From assembly GCA_029213025.1 (NCBI GenBank), contig JARGOZ010000003.1:1-64000 (forward strand): 64,000 nt of DNA. Reading direction: 5' to 3'. This DNA comes from Verrucomicrobiales bacterium. GTDB taxonomy: Bacteria; Verrucomicrobiota; Verrucomicrobiia; Verrucomicrobiales; DEV007. Under the pieces are notes generated by a model. The model did not search any database. It was given only the letters and a program-made list of their open reading frames with translations, and was not told the DNA's origin. Positions within the stretch are counted from its first letter, which is position 1. Each line of letters starts with the position of its first letter. Of this stretch, positions 26,914 through 36,600 are shown piece by piece. Made by a program: the position numbers and the translations under genes.

Positions 26914-27003
26914 GGTTGGGTGGCAGAGTGGTCGAATGCGCTTCTTTGCTAAAGAAGTGAACCTTAACGGGTTCCGTGGGTTCGAATCCCACCCCGACCG
27001 CCA
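26914..27003 (+). tRNA. tRNA-Ser (anticodon GCT), CCA encoded
   Basis: The acceptor stem GGTTGGG pairs with CCCGACC (one G-T pair), followed by discriminator G and encoded CCA at 27001-27003. The anticodon stem-loop is CTTCT-TTGCTAA-AGAAG, giving anticodon GCT for AGC/AGT codons. The long variable arm AACC/GGTT is diagnostic of class II serine tRNAs. The T arm is GTGGG-TTCGAAT-CCCAC. A TTGACT box at 26852 is a possible -35, but the matching -10 is weak. The truA-derived fragment starts 28 bp downstream. Confidence 0.97.
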
Positions 27004-27030
27004 TTTTTCTTTCGTATTTCGCTCGAGCAG

Positions 27031-27160
27031 GGCATCGAGGCAATCCTGGTAGATGCTATCGCTCAACTTTGCGGTGAGGAGACTACGGTCGTGGCGAGCG
27101 GTCGAACCGATGCCGGGGTTCATGCCAGCGGTCCAGTCGCACATTTCACTCTGGAATCCC
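27031..27160 (+). pseudogene. Internal truA fragment (130-bp direct duplication of 43864-43993)
   Basis: This stretch aligns without gaps to 43864-43993 in the intact truA, with 8 differences in 130 bp. It encodes GIEAILVDAIAQLCGEET and the catalytic-Asp motif GRTDAGVHASG. It has neither the start nor the rest of the gene. Five of the eight differences are synonymous in the truA frame (GGT/GGC, TGT/TGC, GGC/GGT, GTC/GTT, AGT/AGC). The others change Gly to Ala and Gln to Pro. This pattern suggests divergence while still part of a working gene, so it may have arrived from another strain's truA. It marks the left edge of the island. Confidence 0.88.
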
Positions 27161-27186
27161 TCCCTCCGGGACCTGCCAGGCAGGGA

Positions 27187-27312
27187 AACCGGTATCAGTT
27201 TTTCAAAGAACCGATCCAGATCGACGGCTACTACTTCGAGCCCTCCGGGAAACCGGGATTGGGGTATGAATATGATGAGAAATTCGTTGTGAGCCGGAAA
27301 AGATTGGCGTGA
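27187..27312 (+). pseudogene. Possible C-terminal remnant of an enolase-superfamily gene
   Basis: The frame reads NRYQFFKEPIQIDGYYFEP then GKPGLGYEYDEKFV and stops at 27312. The 'DGYY-x-P-x-G-PGLG' ending is like the C-terminus of mandelate racemase/muconate-lactonizing-type proteins. It joins in frame to the truA fragment, so it is a junction of broken genes rather than a real gene. Family assignment is tentative. Confidence 0.35.
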
Positions 27313-27700
27313 ATCATACCATTTATCCCACTACCAGCTGGACTGATCAGATACTGGAGCAAGGTGAAAAAGCAGGCGGTAGTCTCAGCAACTATATACA
27401 TGCTTTGGTGAAGAGCCGGTTTTCCGGACAAAGTGATGATCTTGTTGGTAGCCGTGCGCTTCCAGCCGCCGGACATGTGGAGCCACAACCAATGCCCGGG
27501 ACTGCCCGGCGGCTGGAAGTACGCCGCTACCGGAAAAAAGTCAGCGACTTCCGACTGTACCTTGTACGCTCAAGCACTGTATAGGGTACTCTTTTGGCAG
27601 CGTAGCAGAGGTAACGAATCAGCCTAAAAGTAACTAAAAATCACAGATATGGGGTCGGGTGAAGATTCATAGAAAAACAAACATCTCTTTTCATCGATCT
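27313..27700. other. Gene-free stretch at the left end of the island
   Basis: About 390 bp without a credible gene. A short frame containing DQILEQGEKAGGSLSNYIH has no recognised family or start signals. The only strong structure is the inverted repeat at 27456-27524. The restriction endonuclease gene ends at 27701 facing this stretch, and no clear intrinsic terminator was seen. Confidence 0.5.
27456..27524. repeat. Long inverted repeat (REP-like)
   Basis: GCGCTTCCAGCCGCCGG at 27456-27472 is matched by CCGGCGGCTGGAAG at 27506-27519, continuing ACGC after one inserted base. That gives at least 14 perfect pairs with a 33-bp loop. It lies in the gene-free stretch and could be a transposable-element end or a dispersed repeat. 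Confidence 0.6.
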
Positions 27701-28876
27701 TCAGGCGGCAATAGTTTCAAGGACCGATGCGAGGTCGATGTTCCATGCTTCATCAACCCTCACTAAATTGCTCAGCTTGCCTTCGCAATGCTTATGTGGC
27801 TTTAGCGTTGAAGTAGGGCAAAACGAGAACTCCCACTTTTCAGTGCGAGGGTGGAGGCATGCTGCCAATATTTGAAAATCACTGCGCGAGTAAAACCTCG
27901 TGCATGGATCGTTTTTTGACGCTCTCGTTTTCTGAAAATCCACTTTGGTTGTGCCGTCAGCAAGTGGGATTCGAAGGGCATTTTTGCATTCGATAAATAT
28001 AGGGGCCGATTCTTGATAGATGACTTCGAAATCAGGCTTACCATCTTCTTCAATTTGTCTGAAGTTATCGATACCGGGAGTCAATTGAATCAAATTCCCC
28101 AGATGTTTCTCAGCAACCCATCCTCGAACGGCCATCTTTAATCGAGGTGCGGCTTGAATCATGTTTAGAATTTCATCTTCAGAAATTTCAAATTCCAGAG
28201 CCAAATCATGTATCAGTGTTTTTGGTGGCTCGTTACCGACTATCAATCCGCTCTCCGATGGAAAATTACCCGAGTAACTATCCAGATTTTCAGCGAGCAA
28301 ATAGCGATGACCTTGATCCAATCCGCTTGCCGCCTGTTCGAATCTTACATAGTCGAAAAATCGATCAGATTTTCCGCCTACCATAACTTCGATCGGTTCA
28401 TCACCTCTCCTATCCCGCTCCCAGAAATGCCATCCATGATCAAGGATTTGCTCAACCTCTTTTCGCTTGAATTCGATCGATATAAAGAATTTGGTCCATT
28501 CGTGAATCAGTGGGTCAATACCGACAAAGATCTCGCGTTCCAAATCAATCCCCACGATTAGCGTTGTGTAAAGCTGGTAAGGATCCTGCCAGATTTGATG
28601 GATCTCCGATGTTTTCGGCCCATACTTTATCTGAAACCGATGCTCATCTTCGGGGCGATTCTTCGTTAGTTTTGAGTTGGCGGTGAAAGGGTATATAATG
28701 ACTCCGTATTTACAGCTGTCCGGACCCTCGAAGGTAATTCGGAAAGGAGCTTTACCGGAATCAGATGACGCCAGAATTCGACAACCAGATTCTCCAAGTG
28801 AACGAAGGATGAAATCCAACATCCTCTGCTTTCCGTCTTTGCCTCCCTTCTGAACGGAATACTCCCGGTAGTTCAT
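27701..28876 (-). CDS. Predicted type II restriction endonuclease (PD-(D/E)xK)
   Basis: The 391-residue protein has a C-terminal nuclease-like core: DGKPDFEVIYQ followed by APIFIECKNALR, fitting the PD...(D/E)xK pattern of type II enzymes (about residues 285-305). The N-terminal 250 residues (GKAPFRITFEGP, HEWTKFFISIEF and others) look like a target-recognition or effector domain that I cannot place. The start overlaps the methyltransferase stop as ATGA (28873-28876), so the two are translationally coupled, as in restriction-modification pairs. It should cleave DNA lacking the partner's cytosine methylation. Specificity is unknown. Confidence 0.75.
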   Translation of the reverse strand: MNYREYSVQKGGKDGKQRMLDFILRSLGESGCRILASSDSGKAPFRITFEGPDSCKYGVIIYPFTANSKLTKNRPEDEHRFQIKYGPKTSEIHQIWQDPYQLYTTLIVGIDLEREIFVGIDPLIHEWTKFFISIEFKRKEVEQILDHGWHFWERDRRGDEPIEVMVGGKSDRFFDYVRFEQAASGLDQGHRYLLAENLDSYSGNFPSESGLIVGNEPPKTLIHDLALEFEISEDEILNMIQAAPRLKMAVRGWVAEKHLGNLIQLTPGIDNFRQIEEDGKPDFEVIYQESAPIFIECKNALRIPLADGTTKVDFQKTRASKNDPCTRFYSRSDFQILAACLHPRTEKWEFSFCPTSTLKPHKHCEGKLSNLVRVDEAWNIDLASVLETIAA

Positions 28877-30102
28877 GAGTTGGCGAGGCTCTGCACTTTC
28901 AATGCTCCTGGACCTTTACCGGTCCCTGGATGATCGGCATGCGCCCCCTCTAAATGTAAATATTTATCCAGGACATCTTCTATCGGTTCCGGAGGAGGAC
29001 AGTCACTTCTCTTCGCCGGGATGAGCGAAGGTGTCATATTCTCGTATTTCGATTCACCAAAAAGCCTTGCTCTCATTTTCAACGCAATGAATTCAGCCAG
29101 TCCGGAAGGGACTGCGTTTCCTATTTGTTTCTGAGCCTCTGAGCGGCAGCCCAACACCTTGTAGTCGGCTGGAAACGTCTGGATCGCTAGCATTTCTTCC
29201 GCAGATAAATGTCTATTTTGCCAATGGAACGGACCTGTGGCCGGTCCGGGTTGGGCAGTAATGGTCCATGATGGTTTATTCTTTGCAACTTTGAGCAGGA
29301 AATTCCAAAAGCGGCGACGCCAGCCGAACAAAGGTAATCCTTCGCCTCTATCTGTATGGTATAGATAGTTGGTACCTTCGGGAATCGATGAAAGTAAATC
29401 TGCCCATTTACCTTTCAATTCGAGATTTTCGCTGCTCTCGTTAAGATGTCCGATCGCGTCCCAAACTGTAGTGAGTGGTTGCATGTCGTTTGCAAACAGG
29501 TCGGCGTCATTCACGTCGCCATGGGTTTGTTCGAGTTTGCCAATTTTCCTGCCATCACGATGCCCTATAATAAACACCCGCTCTCGAAGCTGAGGAACCC
29601 CGAAATTGACAGCATTAAGCCGAAAGTACTCAGGGTCGTAATTTGTGCCCCGCTTTTGATTGATTTCGCCTATCCTTTCAAAAATGTAATCCAGTCCTTC
29701 CGATTTATTTTTGTAAGAAATCCCTGCAACATTCTCGATAAGGAAACTTTCAGGACAGGAAGTTTCCAGAATTCTGAAGTAGGCGTCCAATGTTGCAGCT
29801 CTTGGGTCTTCGAGCCTCTTTGAATCACCAGTTGCCCAGAAACCGGACTTCGAGAATGGCTGGCAGGGCGGCCCCCCGATTAACACGTCAACCTCTCCCG
29901 CTCGCAACTCTCCTGTTTTCAATATTTCAGATGACGCGTAATTATGAATGTCGCAATTAATGACCGGCCAATCCCTGTTGTGGCGAAGTGTCTCAGCGCA
30001 TCGCCTGTCGAATTCAAGGGCCACGCGAGTCTCAAATCCAGCCGCCTCGAAGCCTAAATCAAGGCCTCCAGCACCCGTAAATAGGCTGACAACACTTCTC
30101 AT
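28873..30102 (-). CDS. DNA (cytosine-5)-methyltransferase of a restriction-modification system
   Basis: The 409-residue protein has C5-methyltransferase motifs in order: I (LFTGAGGLDLGFEAAG), IV with the catalytic Cys (GGPPCQPFSKSG), VI (ENVAG), VIII (GVPQLRERVFIIG) and X (QIGNAVPSGLAE). It transfers a methyl group from SAM to C5 of cytosine in a target site and protects host DNA from the coupled endonuclease. It is divergent from the TOTE-type gene across an 83-bp AT-rich region that must hold both promoters. The target-recognition region lies between motifs VIII and X; its specificity cannot be read from sequence. Confidence 0.94.
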   Translation of the reverse strand: MRSVVSLFTGAGGLDLGFEAAGFETRVALEFDRRCAETLRHNRDWPVINCDIHNYASSEILKTGELRAGEVDVLIGGPPCQPFSKSGFWATGDSKRLEDPRAATLDAYFRILETSCPESFLIENVAGISYKNKSEGLDYIFERIGEINQKRGTNYDPEYFRLNAVNFGVPQLRERVFIIGHRDGRKIGKLEQTHGDVNDADLFANDMQPLTTVWDAIGHLNESSENLELKGKWADLLSSIPEGTNYLYHTDRGEGLPLFGWRRRFWNFLLKVAKNKPSWTITAQPGPATGPFHWQNRHLSAEEMLAIQTFPADYKVLGCRSEAQKQIGNAVPSGLAEFIALKMRARLFGESKYENMTPSLIPAKRSDCPPPEPIEDVLDKYLHLEGAHADHPGTGKGPGALKVQSLANS

Positions 30103-30185
30103 CGCGTTATTTTGAACAGTTTCGTCCCCAAGTCAACATTACTCAAAGTCTATTTTAAATTTGAGAACCATTAAAGACCTCACCG

Positions 30186-33071
30186 TTGCTCATTTTCGGA
30201 TTGAATCAACCCTGCAGATGCCCCCTCAACCAATCCTGTTGCGCGAAACCAATTCAAACGCCAGTCTTGCTCATCGAAACCACGCAACAATCGTCGCCTG
30301 CGGAAAAGATCGCCCTATTCCGATCCTTATTTCGAGGCCGCGAAGACGTTTTTCCGCAGCGATTTGAAAGCCGGAAAACCGGCAGATGCGGATACTCTCC
30401 TGCATGCCACAATGAGTGGGTGCGCGGGATTTGTGAGAAACCGAAAGTGAAGTGCTCGAACTGCGCGCACCAAAAGTATATCTCTGTGTCAGACGAGATA
30501 GTGGAATGGCATCTGACGGGTAGAGATCAATTCGGGAAACCGTTCGTGATGGGGGTCTATCCAATGCTTCCCGATGAGTCTACCTGGTTTCTTGCCGTCG
30601 ATTTCGATGGTAAACAATGGCAGACAGATACTCTCGCTTTTTTGGATTCGTGTGCCCAATTCGATGTGCCCGCTTACCTGGAGCGTTCACGCTCTGGCAA
30701 TGGTGGCCATGTATGGATCTTCTTCAATCAGCCGGTATCCGCTGCGCTGGCACGAAGAATGGGCTCGTTTCTCCTGACGCATACTATGGATTCGCGCCCG
30801 GAGCTTGGCTTTGCTTCTTATGATCGCCTATTTCCCAACCAGGATACTTTGCCGAAGGGCGGCTTTGGGAATCTGATTGCCGTTCCGCTACAGAAATTGG
30901 CAAGGGACCAGAACAACAGTGTATTTGTCGATCCGAAATTTGCAGCCTATCCGGACCAATGGGAATTTCTATCTTCGGTTGATAAAATGACCCTTTCATC
31001 GATTGAGCTGGTTGCCGCGGAGGCTGAAAAGAGAGGCGGCGTGCTGGGTGTAAAGACCGTTTCCTCTGAAGAAGAAGAATTTTCACTGGCTCCATGGTCA
31101 GCACCGCCATCAAGACAAATATTAAATGCGATTGCTTCGGAGGAACGCCCAATTTCTCTTGAATTGGTTTCGGGAGACGGAATCTATATCGAGAAAAAAG
31201 TTCTTTCTCCCAAACTTCGCAATCGAATCATCCGGTTGGCAGCCTTTCAAAACCCCGAGTTCTACGAAGCCCAGGCAATGCGTTTGCCTACTTACGATAA
31301 ACCCCGGATCATCAATTGCACTGAGGATTCAGGTCAATACCTGACCTTACCCAGAGGCTGCGAAGATTCACTCAAAGCGCTTTTTTCGGAATTGGATATA
31401 TGTTTAAGTAATCGTGATGAACGCCACTCTGGAGAAAAGATCGACTGTCAGTTTCAGGGCGAACTTCGTCCAGAACAACAAAAAGGTTCCAACGCGCTGC
31501 TAAAACATGACACAGGTGTTCTTGCTGCCACTACAGCTTTCGGAAAAACCGTTCTCGCCGCCTGGATGATCGCTCAACGCGGAGTGAACACGCTCATTCT
31601 CGTTCACCGAAAACAGTTGATGGATCAATGGGTAACACGGCTCACCGAATTCCTTGATATAGAAGAGAACCAAATCGGACGATTAGGTGGTGGCAGAAGA
31701 AAGCTGAAAGGCAAAATCGACATAGCCATCATTCAGAGCCTGGTTCGAAAAGGAGAAGTAGATGATCGAATAGCAGACTATGGGTATATCATAGTCGACG
31801 AGTGTCATCACATTTCCGCTCGAAGTTTTGAACTCGCAGTTTCCCGTGCAAAGGCAAAATACATTACCGGGCTGTCGGCGACGGTGATTAGGAAAGATGG
31901 CCAGCATCCGATCATATTTATGCAATGCGGCCCTGTCCGGTATCGCGTTGATGCTTTGGATGAAGCAAAAGAGCGCGAATTCAGCCAGAATGTAATCGTG
32001 CGCCCGACAACGTTTCAGGGCTTTTTGACTGAAGAATCAACCGATGACCTTCGATTCGATTTCATCAAACTTTGCGAAGAAATTGTAAATAATCCAACCC
32101 GGAATCAACAGATCGTCTCAGACATCACCAATGCGTGGCAAAATAAGCGAAACTGTCTCGTTTTAACCGAACGCACCGATCACCTTGCTATACTGGCAGA
32201 TCACCTTGAGGTGCTTAAAATACCGACAATTACGCTGCGGGGAGGCTTATCCAAACGTGAATTGGCTGGCGCTGTCGAGTCGATCGAATCAGATCAACAG
32301 CGCAACGTTATACTGGCGACCGGCGGTTTTGTTGGTGAGGGGTTCGACCATTCCAGCCTGGACACTTTATTCATCACTATGCCGGTATCCTGGAGAGGAA
32401 CAATTGCCCAATATGCCGGTCGCCTACATCGGAATCATGAAGGCAAAACCGAAGTCATCATTTATGACTTCGCAGATTTTGAAGTGCCCATGCTCGCCCG
32501 GATGTTTGACAAGCGCCAGCGAGGCTACGAAGCGGTTGGTTACACAGTAACCATCCCTGCTCACGCCCTGCCGGGTTGGCCGTCCGAAGTCCCATTACCA
32601 TTCGATTCGCAATGGAAACAGGAATATATCGATAGTGCGAGACGACTGATTCGAGATGGACTTGATGTTGAAATAGCCAGGCTGTTTTCGGCCGCAGCCA
32701 CAATGCCTCACGATGCAGAAGGGAAAGATCGAGCCCGGAGTGCCAGCGAGGCTTTTCTATACCAGGTTTTAGAACGACGTGTAGAAACCAAAGGGCACTT
32801 CGAACTTAACGGAACGCTTCCGATTCCTTTCGGGTCCAATTCAGAAATGGAGGTTGATTTTCTGTCCCGCGCCCATCGAATTGCAATCGAACTTGATGGC
32901 AGCCAACACCTGACACCGGAAGCGTACAGGACTGATCGCTATAAAGATGTGTTGCTACAAGAAAATGGCTATTTCGTTTTGCGTTTTTTAGCAGGAGATA
33001 TCGGCAGATACCTTGATCGCGTGCTCGATCGTATTGACCTGACACTGTTGAGAAGACAGGAAAAGCAATGA
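30186..33071 (+). CDS. TOTE-type conflict protein: AEP primase, SF2 helicase, DUF559 nuclease
   Basis: Up to 961 residues. An archaeo-eukaryotic-primase-like domain of the TOTE type covers about 45-270: GYSPACHNEWVRGICEKPK, catalytic-type FLAVDFDGKQW, then SGNGGHVWIFF. An SF2 helicase follows, with Walker A TAFGKT, DECHH, TGLSATV and a QYAGRLHRN motif VI. The last 90 residues are a DUF559-like nuclease (EVDFLSRAHRIAIELDG). TOTE proteins are predicted DNA-targeting conflict systems. No ATG is in frame near the N-terminus. TTG 30186 opens the frame, and an ATG at 30217 lies in another frame, so the start is uncertain and a 5' frameshift or truncation is possible. It is divergent from the methyltransferase and may extend that system. 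Confidence 0.8.
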   Translation: MLIFGLNQPCRCPLNQSCCAKPIQTPVLLIETTQQSSPAEKIALFRSLFRGREDVFPQRFESRKTGRCGYSPACHNEWVRGICEKPKVKCSNCAHQKYISVSDEIVEWHLTGRDQFGKPFVMGVYPMLPDESTWFLAVDFDGKQWQTDTLAFLDSCAQFDVPAYLERSRSGNGGHVWIFFNQPVSAALARRMGSFLLTHTMDSRPELGFASYDRLFPNQDTLPKGGFGNLIAVPLQKLARDQNNSVFVDPKFAAYPDQWEFLSSVDKMTLSSIELVAAEAEKRGGVLGVKTVSSEEEEFSLAPWSAPPSRQILNAIASEERPISLELVSGDGIYIEKKVLSPKLRNRIIRLAAFQNPEFYEAQAMRLPTYDKPRIINCTEDSGQYLTLPRGCEDSLKALFSELDICLSNRDERHSGEKIDCQFQGELRPEQQKGSNALLKHDTGVLAATTAFGKTVLAAWMIAQRGVNTLILVHRKQLMDQWVTRLTEFLDIEENQIGRLGGGRRKLKGKIDIAIIQSLVRKGEVDDRIADYGYIIVDECHHISARSFELAVSRAKAKYITGLSATVIRKDGQHPIIFMQCGPVRYRVDALDEAKEREFSQNVIVRPTTFQGFLTEESTDDLRFDFIKLCEEIVNNPTRNQQIVSDITNAWQNKRNCLVLTERTDHLAILADHLEVLKIPTITLRGGLSKRELAGAVESIESDQQRNVILATGGFVGEGFDHSSLDTLFITMPVSWRGTIAQYAGRLHRNHEGKTEVIIYDFADFEVPMLARMFDKRQRGYEAVGYTVTIPAHALPGWPSEVPLPFDSQWKQEYIDSARRLIRDGLDVEIARLFSAAATMPHDAEGKDRARSASEAFLYQVLERRVETKGHFELNGTLPIPFGSNSEMEVDFLSRAHRIAIELDGSQHLTPEAYRTDRYKDVLLQENGYFVLRFLAGDIGRYLDRVLDRIDLTLLRRQEKQ

Positions 33072-33170
33072 ACAATCATTTTAAAATGGAGCCATCTCCC
33101 GGGGACAGGTTAACAATCAATCAGCAAAAATCAGCCGCTCAACTGCAGATTGCAAGTGTCCCGTAAAAAT

Positions 33171-33211
33171 CTACTAGACACACAGTAGATAAACTACTAG
33201 ACTGGCAGTAG
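33171..33211. promoter_or_regulatory. Two BlaI-type operators before the repressor gene
   Basis: CTACT-N8-AGTAG occurs at 33171-33188 and again at 33194-33211, 23 bp apart. The right arm of the second copy touches the ATG at 33212. These fit the TACTA/TAGTA-type dyads bound by BlaI/MecI dimers. Two sites on similar faces of the DNA suggest cooperative autorepression that also hides the ribosome start region. Confidence 0.8.
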
Positions 33212-33601
33212 ATGAAGCCCGATCAACCGTCTGACCTCGAATTACAAATCCTGTCAGCCCTGTGGCGACTCGAGCCCGTCCCGGTTCGCAAACTCCTCGA
33301 AGAATTGCCCGATGGCAAAAAACGGGCTTACACCACGGTGCTCTCCGCCCTTCAGGTGATGGAAAAGAAAAAGCTCGTGACCCGGGAGCGGGATGGAAAG
33401 ACGGATCAATGGTCCTCGGCGGTCACTCAGAGTGAAATCCTCGGCAGCCAGGTCGACCGACTCGTGGATCATGGATTCAACGGGCGCCCCAGTTCGTTAT
33501 TACAATGCCTACTCGATCGAAAAATCGAGCCCGATGAACTGGATGCGATCAACGAGCTTCTGGAGGCATATCGGAAACAATCACCCACTGAACCCAAATG
33601 A
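33212..33601 (+). CDS. blaI: BlaI/MecI-family transcriptional repressor
   Basis: The 129-residue protein has the penicillinase-repressor winged helix: SDLELQILSALW at the N-terminus, YTTVLSALQVMEKKKLV as recognition helix and wing, and a C-terminal dimerisation helix rich in Leu/Glu. Length is typical. The gene overlaps the sensor gene by ATGA (33598-33601), and two matching operators precede it. In the family, proteolysis triggered by the sensor inactivates the repressor and opens the operon. No beta-lactamase gene is nearby, so the induced target may be the pair itself or unlinked genes. Confidence 0.93.
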   Translation: MKPDQPSDLELQILSALWRLEPVPVRKLLEELPDGKKRAYTTVLSALQVMEKKKLVTRERDGKTDQWSSAVTQSEILGSQVDRLVDHGFNGRPSSLLQCLLDRKIEPDELDAINELLEAYRKQSPTEPK

Positions 33602-36600
33602 GCACAGTATTGGAATGGTTCGACACGCCCGCGTGGCAGACCCTCGTTCGCTCCTTTGGGCATTCCCTCTGGGCCGGCACCGTGATCGCATTGCTTGCCG
33701 TCATTTTGGTTTGGTCGATCCCCGCAAAGTGGGCAAACCTCCGTTACCTCCTCGCACTGTCGGCGCAACTACTCATTCCATTGCTTACCGTTGTGGTTTG
33801 GGCCCTGCTTTTTCACTCTGGCAAAGTTTCCCGACCATCGACAAACAACTATTTGCCAAGTCCGGTGGTAGCGACGCCCGCCCCAACTACAGAAAACGTC
33901 ATCCAGTCCCCGGGAATTACCCAAACCATAGCCGATAATATAGCAGAACCTTTTCACTGGTCACCACTGGTGTGTTTGTCATGGATCTCCGGCACCCTTT
34001 TCTTTCTCACGATACTTTTTCGCGACGCCCGCTCCGCCGCCGATTTGGTTAGAAAAAGATCCAGCACGGAGAGTCGAATAGAGTTTCTCGAGCCTTTGCT
34101 CAGCGAACTGAAACTAAAGATTGGCATCAGCTCAGAGGTCTCACTCCGAACCTGCGGGCAGATCATCCACCCCGCAGTGACGGGATTTTTAAAGCGGGTC
34201 ATTTTGATCCCGGCTAATCTACCGGAGAATACCTCGACAAAAATGTGGAGGGTGATTCTCGCTCACGAACTGGCCCACATAAAGCGATATGACTACCAGG
34301 TAAATTTGATTCAGCGGGTCTGCGAATCGATCCTGTTTTTCAACCCTGCGGTGTGGTTTCTCGGAAATCTCGCCCGGGAGGAAAGAGAGGCCGCCTGCGA
34401 CTCACTGGCGAGCCGTGCCGTTTCCGATCAACGGGAAACCTATGTCGAAGGTGTCGCCGAGTGGATTAAAATGACCGCCGGAACAACCGGCAGAACTCCC
34501 ACGCCGCTTATGTCAATGGCCGGGCAACGACCGTCTGGAATCTCCGCCCGGATGAAGCGCATCCTGTTCCCGACTCACCGACCGGCACCTACGATCAACC
34601 TCTCATCGGTTTTGGTATCGATCCTCCTGGTCGGTTTTGCCGTCTGGTCGATTCACAGCGTTTCGATCCGCGCCGCTGACATACTCACAGGTAAAGAACG
34701 CGCCCGAATCAGTTCATCTCTTCGCGCCGAAACCCCACCCGCGATAAAACGGACGGATCCGTACGAACTGAAAATCAATATCCGGGACGAGCAGGGCCAA
34801 CCATTTGAAAAGGCATTTCTCGACAAGCTGGTATTGTCTCTCAATGTGTCCCACGAGAACAGCGCCCTTTCGACCAATTTGTCGAACCATCAGAATTTCA
34901 CCCGGAAAATCGAAGGCGGTGTCAGTCAAATCCGCTATTTCTCACCGGAATGGGTTCCGGTCTCGAGCCCCTGGATGGCTCCTGAACCAGAGGAAAACGA
35001 AATGGAACACACCATTACCCTCAAAAAAGGAACGGACAGTTATCTAAAGATTCTGAATGAAGCAGGAGCGCCGATAGGCAACCTGGATTTCAATCTGGTA
35101 TTCAACGGCCGCGGACATCATCAGAAGGTGACCAGCAATACCGATGGCACCGTGACTCTACAACTCGATGAACCGGCAGAATTCACCCTTTACCTATATG
35201 ATAAAAACTATGCCTGGTGCGATATTGATTCCATAAAGGTGCGCCCCGGGGAAACCACTCCGGTGACGATACCAAATAACGCTCCTTTTACGCTGACGAT
35301 TCTGGACGAGACCACCGGAAAACCGGTCGCTGATGCAGAGATCCGAAAAGCCAGAGAATTCGATTATGCCCACCGCCCTCTCGGCACTACCGATCGTGAC
35401 GGGCGAGTCATCATCCATCAAATGACGCGAAACGAAATCCGGGATTTGTGCGTCATCAGCCCCGAAGGACACCGTGCCTTCCTCACCGATCTTTCGCCCT
35501 ATCATGGAGAGAACCAAACCAGACAGATCCCGGCTCCAAGACGGTTAAGCGGCACACTGGACTTAACTCAATTGACTGGCGTGGAGCCGGATGCCTCCGG
35601 TCGTTACCCGCTAAAGATCAACGGCGGGACTTCATGGGAAAAAGGTCATACCAACGGATGGAGACAAAGCGCACTGACAGATCCAGCAGCAAACGGAACG
35701 GCCAAATTCCGAATCGAAAACCTCTGGCCCGGCAGACTGACCCTTTCAGCTGGAAATGCCGAGTGGCGAACTCCGGATATCGACTCGGCAACAGAACCCG
35801 TGGTATTTTCGGCATCGACGCCGAAAACCATACTACCCAACCAGCGGGAAAAGCTTGGTGAACGGGATATCGTAATCGACTTCAAGGCACCTCAAGGAAC
35901 CGAGCCTTGGGATGGAGACGTCAAAGTGTCGACCTACGGAATCGACGGATGGGAACATACGAAACAAAGAGTAGTGGCAGGAAAAATGATATTCCGTGAT
36001 GCACCGATCTATTTTCCGCTCACCATTGAAATCAGCCCGGAATGGTCCGACGGCTTCTGGTTTCAAGAAAAGCGAATCTATATTTCGAAGCGCAACGAAA
36101 TCCCTTCAGAAAACGAAGCGATCCAAGCTGAGATACCGGTAGTGGAAGCCGGAGGCATCAAAGGAAAAATCCTGGAGAGCGATGGCACCCCGGCGAGCGA
36201 TCTTTTGATCTCAGTCCGACATGTTCCGGGTGAAGGGGAAAATAAACTACGCAGTCTCCCCCCGATCAAAAACAGTTCCCAATCGAACGACCAGATCAGT
36301 GAATTCTTCGCCGCTCCACTTCCTCTGGGCTACTGGTATCGACTCCACATTTATAGAAAAAATACGCGAATCGCCAGCGATCCCATCTTCATCGGCCGGG
36401 AGAAACCGTTTCTCGAGACGACTCTGCAATTCACTGAGGGAGTATCCGTAACAGGCCGTGTCATCGACTCCGCAGGAAAACCTGTCGCAGGGGAAACCGT
36501 GCAATTGATCTACACAGCTCCGGAAGGCGGAATCTTTTCCAATGAGGGAATCGAGACCCATTTTGATGGAGCCTTTCAGTTCGAAAGAGTCAACCTGGAT

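Noticed and set aside
26914-27003. tRNA-Leu interpretation of the class II tRNA
   Set aside because: The anticodon loop TTGCTAA gives GCT, which is serine.
27309-27584. 91-residue + strand frame beginning MNHTIYPTTSW
   Set aside because: No family, and it crosses a long inverted repeat; it probably reflects broken sequence at the island edge.
33072-33170. Terminator after the TOTE-type gene
   Set aside because: No GC stem followed by T-run was found; small inverted matches are no better than chance.
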